Source of the DNA: Fermentimonas sp.
GTDB taxonomy: Bacteria > Bacteroidota > Bacteroidia > Bacteroidales > Dysgonomonadaceae
Reading direction: 5' to 3'
Assembly (NCBI GenBank): GCA_028683355.1
Contig: JAQUIZ010000010.1
Span: 1 to 37,605, forward strand
DNA: 37,605 nucleotides
In this document: in pieces, positions 34,303 to 37,605 of the stretch
How the letters are laid out: each line of letters starts with the position of its first letter
Position numbering within the stretch: the stretch's first letter is position 1
The notes under the pieces: model-generated
What the model was told of the DNA's origin: nothing
Databases searched by the model: none
What the model saw: only the letters and a program-made list of their open reading frames with translations
Made by a program: the position numbers and the translations under genes

Positions 34303-35879
34303 AAAACTGAATTTGGGTCTCGATCAGGATAATCTACTGTAAAGTGCAGTCCCCTGCTCTCTTTACGAGCCATTGCATGCTTTATAACAAGATAGCCTAC
34401 TTTTATAATATTTCTCAATTCACATATATCACGTGAAACAACAGACCTCTGAAACAGGTCCTCTGTTTCTCGAAAAAGAATATTAAGTCTATTCATTGCC
34501 CTATTCAGCCTTAGATCAGACCGCACAATTCCTACGTAAGACGACATAATCTGCCCCACCTCCTTGTAACTCTGTGTAATCAACACCATCTCTTCAGGAG
34601 AGGTAGTACCCTCAGCGTTCCAGGGCGGAATCTCCTCCTGGAATGAATAATCTTTTATCAGCGGTATAGAGTGTTTAGCAGCTGCATCAGCATACACCAC
34701 AGCTTCGATGAGAGAATTTGAAGCTAACCGGTTTGCTCCATGCAGACCGGTACAAGCACATTCTCCGTTAGCATACAAACGATCAATACTTGTTTCACCA
34801 TCAAGATTAACGCTTATTCCACCACAAAGGTAATGAGCGGCAGGAGCAACAGGAATCATATCTTTTGTTATATCTATACCAAAAGATAGACACTTCTCAT
34901 ATATAGTAGGAAAATGTTTTTTTGTTACTTCCGGATCTTTAAACGTTACATCCAGAAATACGTGATCATAACCACGCTCTTTCATTTCAGTATCAATAGC
35001 ACGAGCAACAATATCACGCGGTGCAAGCGAGCCCCTCTCGTCATACTTGTGCATAAACTCCTTCCCGCTTAAAGTCTTTAGAACACCTCCGTAGCCACGC
35101 ATAGCTTCAGTAATTAGAAATGAAGGACGTGCCCCCGGATGATAAAGAGCAGTAGGATGAAACTGTACAAACTCCATTCCTTTAACCTCACCTTTAGCAC
35201 GTGCAACCATAGCAATACCGTCGCCGGTTGCCACATCAGGATTGGTAGTAGTCTGATATACAGAACCTATTCCCCCGGTTGCCATCATTGTAACCTTCGA
35301 CAAAAATGTATCAATCTCATTTGTCTCCTGATTAAGAATATATGCACCATAACACACTATCCCGGGTGTATGACGGGTAACTATCTGACCCAGATGATGC
35401 TGAGTGAGCACCTCGATGGCAAAATGATTATCAAACACATCTATATTAGGATGTCTGCGAATAGTGTCAATCAGGCTAACCTGAATCTCCGCACCAGTAT
35501 TATCCTTATGATGAAGAATTCTAAACTCAGAATGCCCGCCCTCACGGTGCAGGTCGAAATTCCCTTTATCATCCTTGTCAAATTTCACACCCCAGTTAAT
35601 CAATTCCTTAATCTGAGCAGGTGCTTCTCTCACAACTTTTTCTACAACCAGCGGATCGCAAAGACCGCCACCTGCATCCAAAGTATCGGCAATATGCTTC
35701 TCAAAATTATCCCAGGGATTTGTTACTGATGCAATACCTCCCTGAGCATAATATGTATTTGCTTCCTCAAGCTGATTTTTTGCAATAATTGCAACTTTTC
35801 CATGTTTCGCCACTTTCAAAGCATAGCTCATGCCGGCAATGCCTGAGCCAATTACCAGAAAATCGTATCTGTATACCAT
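34299..35879 (-). CDS. nadB: L-aspartate oxidase
   Basis: The 526-residue flavoprotein oxidises L-aspartate to iminoaspartate, the first step of NAD synthesis. It has the FAD motif VIGSGIAGMSYALKVAKHG near the start, YYAQGGIASV, HREGGHSEFRILHHKDNTG, EFVQFHPTALYHPG and the CTGLHGANRLASNSLIE block. NadB and fumarate reductase share much of this, but the length and the HREGGH block fit NadB. No nadA or nadC lies beside it; it heads the nadB-folP-cdaA-recF unit. Confidence 0.95.
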   Translation of the reverse strand: MVYRYDFLVIGSGIAGMSYALKVAKHGKVAIIAKNQLEEANTYYAQGGIASVTNPWDNFEKHIADTLDAGGGLCDPLVVEKVVREAPAQIKELINWGVKFDKDDKGNFDLHREGGHSEFRILHHKDNTGAEIQVSLIDTIRRHPNIDVFDNHFAIEVLTQHHLGQIVTRHTPGIVCYGAYILNQETNEIDTFLSKVTMMATGGIGSVYQTTTNPDVATGDGIAMVARAKGEVKGMEFVQFHPTALYHPGARPSFLITEAMRGYGGVLKTLSGKEFMHKYDERGSLAPRDIVARAIDTEMKERGYDHVFLDVTFKDPEVTKKHFPTIYEKCLSFGIDITKDMIPVAPAAHYLCGGISVNLDGETSIDRLYANGECACTGLHGANRLASNSLIEAVVYADAAAKHSIPLIKDYSFQEEIPPWNAEGTTSPEEMVLITQSYKEVGQIMSSYVGIVRSDLRLNRAMNRLNILFRETEDLFQRSVVSRDICELRNIIKVGYLVIKHAMARKESRGLHFTVDYPDRDPNSVL

Positions 35880-35902
35880 TGTCTATTTCGGATTTAATCG
35901 CA

Positions 35903-35933
35903 CAAATTTAATCAATTATCGGGGTTACCGCAA
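35903..35933 (-). promoter_or_regulatory. Promoter for nadB-folP-cdaA-recF
   Basis: On the minus strand TTG (35933-35931), a 20-base spacer and TAAATTTG (35910-35903) match the Bacteroidetes promoter consensus, 23 bases before the nadB ATG. Confidence 0.68.
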
Positions 35934-35972
35934 TAATATATTACTCACAGTTAAATATCTCATATTAATTTG

Positions 35973-35980
35973 TATATTTG
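35973..35980 (+). promoter_or_regulatory. Candidate -7 element for the surface-protein gene at 36083
   Basis: TATATTTG matches TAnnTTTG and would give a leader of about 95 bases, long for this window. The -33 partner is unclear. Confidence 0.5.
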
Positions 35981-36082
35981 CAACAATTACTTTTCTTTGT
36001 TGGTTGAAAGTAAATCAGTTACGCTAAAAAGCCAATAGTTCTTTTTAATATAAATCACATTTATAAAAAGAGACAAAACAAA

Positions 36083-37351
36083 ATGAAAAACTTAATCACT
36101 TTTTTTCTGATCCTGTACCTGTTCCCGTTTACCGGCATCTATTCGGGAAACATTGAGCAACAGCAAAATCCAACGTATGTATTGAGAGGAAGAGTTTTAG
36201 GAGGTGACACCAAACAGCCTTTGGTAAATGCAAGTGTTTCTGTGCAAAGTGTAAATGTATCCACGGTAACCAACCAGGATGGATATTTTTCAATTCGGGT
36301 ACCGGCAGTCTCCCGCAACTCTCAGCTGATTATACGTCATCTGGGATACTCTAACAGGGAGATTCCTGTTGTTACGCTTATAGACAGCCCCAACAATCAC
36401 ATAACATTAATCCCCTCTCCCATTCAGCTTAGCGAACTGCAGGTAATTTCAGGTGATGGCACCCATCTGCTTCAGGATGCTTTACGCAGAATCCCTGAAA
36501 ACTATGCTGCTGAACCAAATATGATGGTGGCGTTCTACCGCGAGTCAGTAAAAAAAGGCTCCAGATACATCTCACTCGTCGAAGCGGTGCTTGATGTTTA
36601 TAAAGCATCTTACAGATCTTACAGCAACGACCAGGCCCGAATATATATAGGTCGCAAGGCAACCGATATTTCTCCGCGTGATACAGTTCTCATGAAATTT
36701 CAGGGAGGTATAAGTGACGCACTCTTACTTGATATAGCTAAAAATCCTGAGATTGTATTCGGAACAGACGGCTCTGATTATGCATTCCATATTGAGGGAC
36801 TTATAAATATCAACAATAAGCCACACTACAAAATTAAATTCCAGCCTCTTAACGTAAATGAAGAGATTCTTTTCAGAGGAACAATTTATCTTGAATATGA
36901 ATCTCTTGCATTTGCACGGATGGAATTTAATATGAATGTAGAAGAGCGCAAGGATGCTTCGAACATATTTATCAGACGAAAACCTCCCAAGATGCGTGTT
37001 GAGGTAGAAAAAGCTCAATACACAGTTGATTATATTGAAGATAACGGAAAATGGTATTTTAATTACAGCAGTACCGAGGTAGAGTTCAGAGTAAGGTGGA
37101 CCAACCGCTTCTTTGGACTGTTTGCCACCAACTACACCATCGGTTCTGAGATTGCTGTAACCGACAGATATAGCGACAATGTGATTAAATTTCCGCGTAA
37201 CGAGCGAATACGCTCTACAGATGTAATAGCCGAAAGAGTTGAGTACTTCCTGGATCCCGGATTCTGGGGTGACTATAATGTCATCGAACCAGATCAGGAA
37301 ATTAATGATGCCATTGATAGACTGAGTGATAAATTACGCCGCCGTAATTGA
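36083..37351 (+). CDS. Exported protein with carboxypeptidase-regulatory-like domain
   Basis: The 422-residue product has a signal peptide (MKNLITFFLILYLFPFTGIYSG) and an N-terminal CarboxypepD_reg-like beta sandwich (about 31-110: YVLRGRVLGGDTKQPLVNASVSV ... VTNQDGYFSIRVP). The remaining 300 residues form a beta-rich domain seen in other Bacteroidetes surface proteins (DALRRIPENYA, FYRESVKKGSRYI, GTIYLEYESLAFARMEF). It lacks a TonB box and plug, so it is not a receptor. The function is unknown. Confidence 0.82.
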   Translation: MKNLITFFLILYLFPFTGIYSGNIEQQQNPTYVLRGRVLGGDTKQPLVNASVSVQSVNVSTVTNQDGYFSIRVPAVSRNSQLIIRHLGYSNREIPVVTLIDSPNNHITLIPSPIQLSELQVISGDGTHLLQDALRRIPENYAAEPNMMVAFYRESVKKGSRYISLVEAVLDVYKASYRSYSNDQARIYIGRKATDISPRDTVLMKFQGGISDALLLDIAKNPEIVFGTDGSDYAFHIEGLININNKPHYKIKFQPLNVNEEILFRGTIYLEYESLAFARMEFNMNVEERKDASNIFIRRKPPKMRVEVEKAQYTVDYIEDNGKWYFNYSSTEVEFRVRWTNRFFGLFATNYTIGSEIAVTDRYSDNVIKFPRNERIRSTDVIAERVEYFLDPGFWGDYNVIEPDQEINDAIDRLSDKLRRRN

Positions 37352-37367
37352 AAAAAGGAGTAAACCG

Positions 37368-37398
37368 TTTGTAAATAAAAAAAATAGAGGTATCTTTG
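37368..37398 (+). promoter_or_regulatory. Promoter for rpsO
   Basis: TTTG (37368-37371), a 19-base spacer and TATCTTTG (37391-37398) form the clearest consensus promoter on the plus strand. It would give a leader of about 32 bases before the rpsO ATG. Confidence 0.8.
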
Positions 37399-37436
37399 CA
37401 ACCCTAAGTTTTTATAACGTTTTATTACAAACAAAC

Positions 37437-37605
37437 ATGTATTTAGATTCTACTAAAAAGCAGGAAATCTTTGCAAAGCACGGGAAGTCTAACACTGATA
37501 CTGGCTCACCAGAAGCGCAGATAGCATTGTTTTCATACCGTATTTCGCATTTGACTCAACATCTTAAGTCAAACAAAAAAGATTATAACACTGAAAGAGC
37601 ATTGA
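37437..37605 (+). CDS. rpsO: 30S ribosomal protein S15 (3' truncated by window end)
   Basis: From the ATG at 37437 the frame gives 56 residues to the window end. The motifs KHGKSNTDTGSPEAQIALFSYRISHLTQHLKSNKKDY are those of uS15, which binds 16S rRNA helices 20-22 early in 30S assembly. About 33 residues are missing at the C-terminus (usual length 89). S15 often represses its own translation through its leader; the short leader here shows no obvious pseudoknot. Confidence 0.95.
   Translation, partial: MYLDSTKKQEIFAKHGKSNTDTGSPEAQIALFSYRISHLTQHLKSNKKDYNTERAL

Noticed and set aside
35139..35729. 196-codon plus-strand frame opposite nadB
   Set aside because: Antisense shadow of a clear NadB coding region; no start context and no domain.

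Overview
The window looks like chromosomal DNA of a Bacteroidota member, most probably order Bacteroidales. Several genes carry an upstream match to the Bacteroidetes housekeeping promoter (TTG or TTTG, about 19-20 bases, then TAnnTTTG), starts mostly lack a strong Shine-Dalgarno sequence, and lineage-typical families are present: DUF4827 lipoprotein, DUF4369-thioredoxin lipoprotein, MCE protein paired with a SPOR-type amidase, a receiver-less sigma-54 activator upstream of lptE and secG, and folP-cdaA. Base composition is moderately AT-rich. I see no insertion sequence, prophage, CRISPR array or rRNA; the window is mostly core chromosome.

Layout. 1-1217: end of a secreted two-domain DUF1080 protein (5' truncated). 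1391-3982: rsfS-ftsH (ribosome silencing, membrane proteolysis). 4164-4853: superoxide dismutase with a lipoprotein leader. 4958-7514 (minus): adk-obg-pgeF. 7771-8106: small coiled-coil protein that abuts tRNA-Cys (minus). 8269-9636 (minus) and 9738-11858 (plus): divergent radA and tex. 11981-12649: beta-carbonic anhydrase. 12666-15510 (minus): secreted endonuclease I-like protein, secreted metallophosphoesterase and rnhB. 15623-17026 (minus): dnaA with a 354-base AT-rich leader region. 17381-19377 (minus): N-acetylmuramoyl-L-alanine amidase and MlaD/MCE protein. 19755-20867 (minus): TlpA-like lipoprotein. 21298-30585 (plus): a long co-directional run, rpe, comEC, nrnA, DUF4827, glmM, acyltransferase, sigma-54 activator, lptE, TPR-like protein, secG, then an outer-membrane protein at 30660. 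31232-35879 (minus): nadB-folP-cdaA-recF-dciA-like. 36083-37351: carboxypeptidase-regulatory-like surface protein. 37437-end: start of rpsO.

How the genes work together. The 3' half joins envelope building (glmM, acyltransferase, LptE, SecG), RNA and nucleotide turnover (NrnA), cofactor synthesis (NadB, FolP), c-di-AMP signalling (CdaA) and replication or repair (RecF, DUF721/DciA-like, DnaA, RadA). The nuclease-phosphoesterase pair suggests scavenging of extracellular nucleic acid or phosphate.

No clearly new multi-gene system is visible. The best leads are small: a SOD with an apparent dual start (lipoprotein or cytosolic), a DnaA whose DNA-recognition signature has Ser in place of Asp together with a repeat-bearing leader, an unexplained cluster of GTTGATACA motifs at 19577-19644, an atypical loop 2 in FolP, and a possible 53-residue small protein at 21002-21163.
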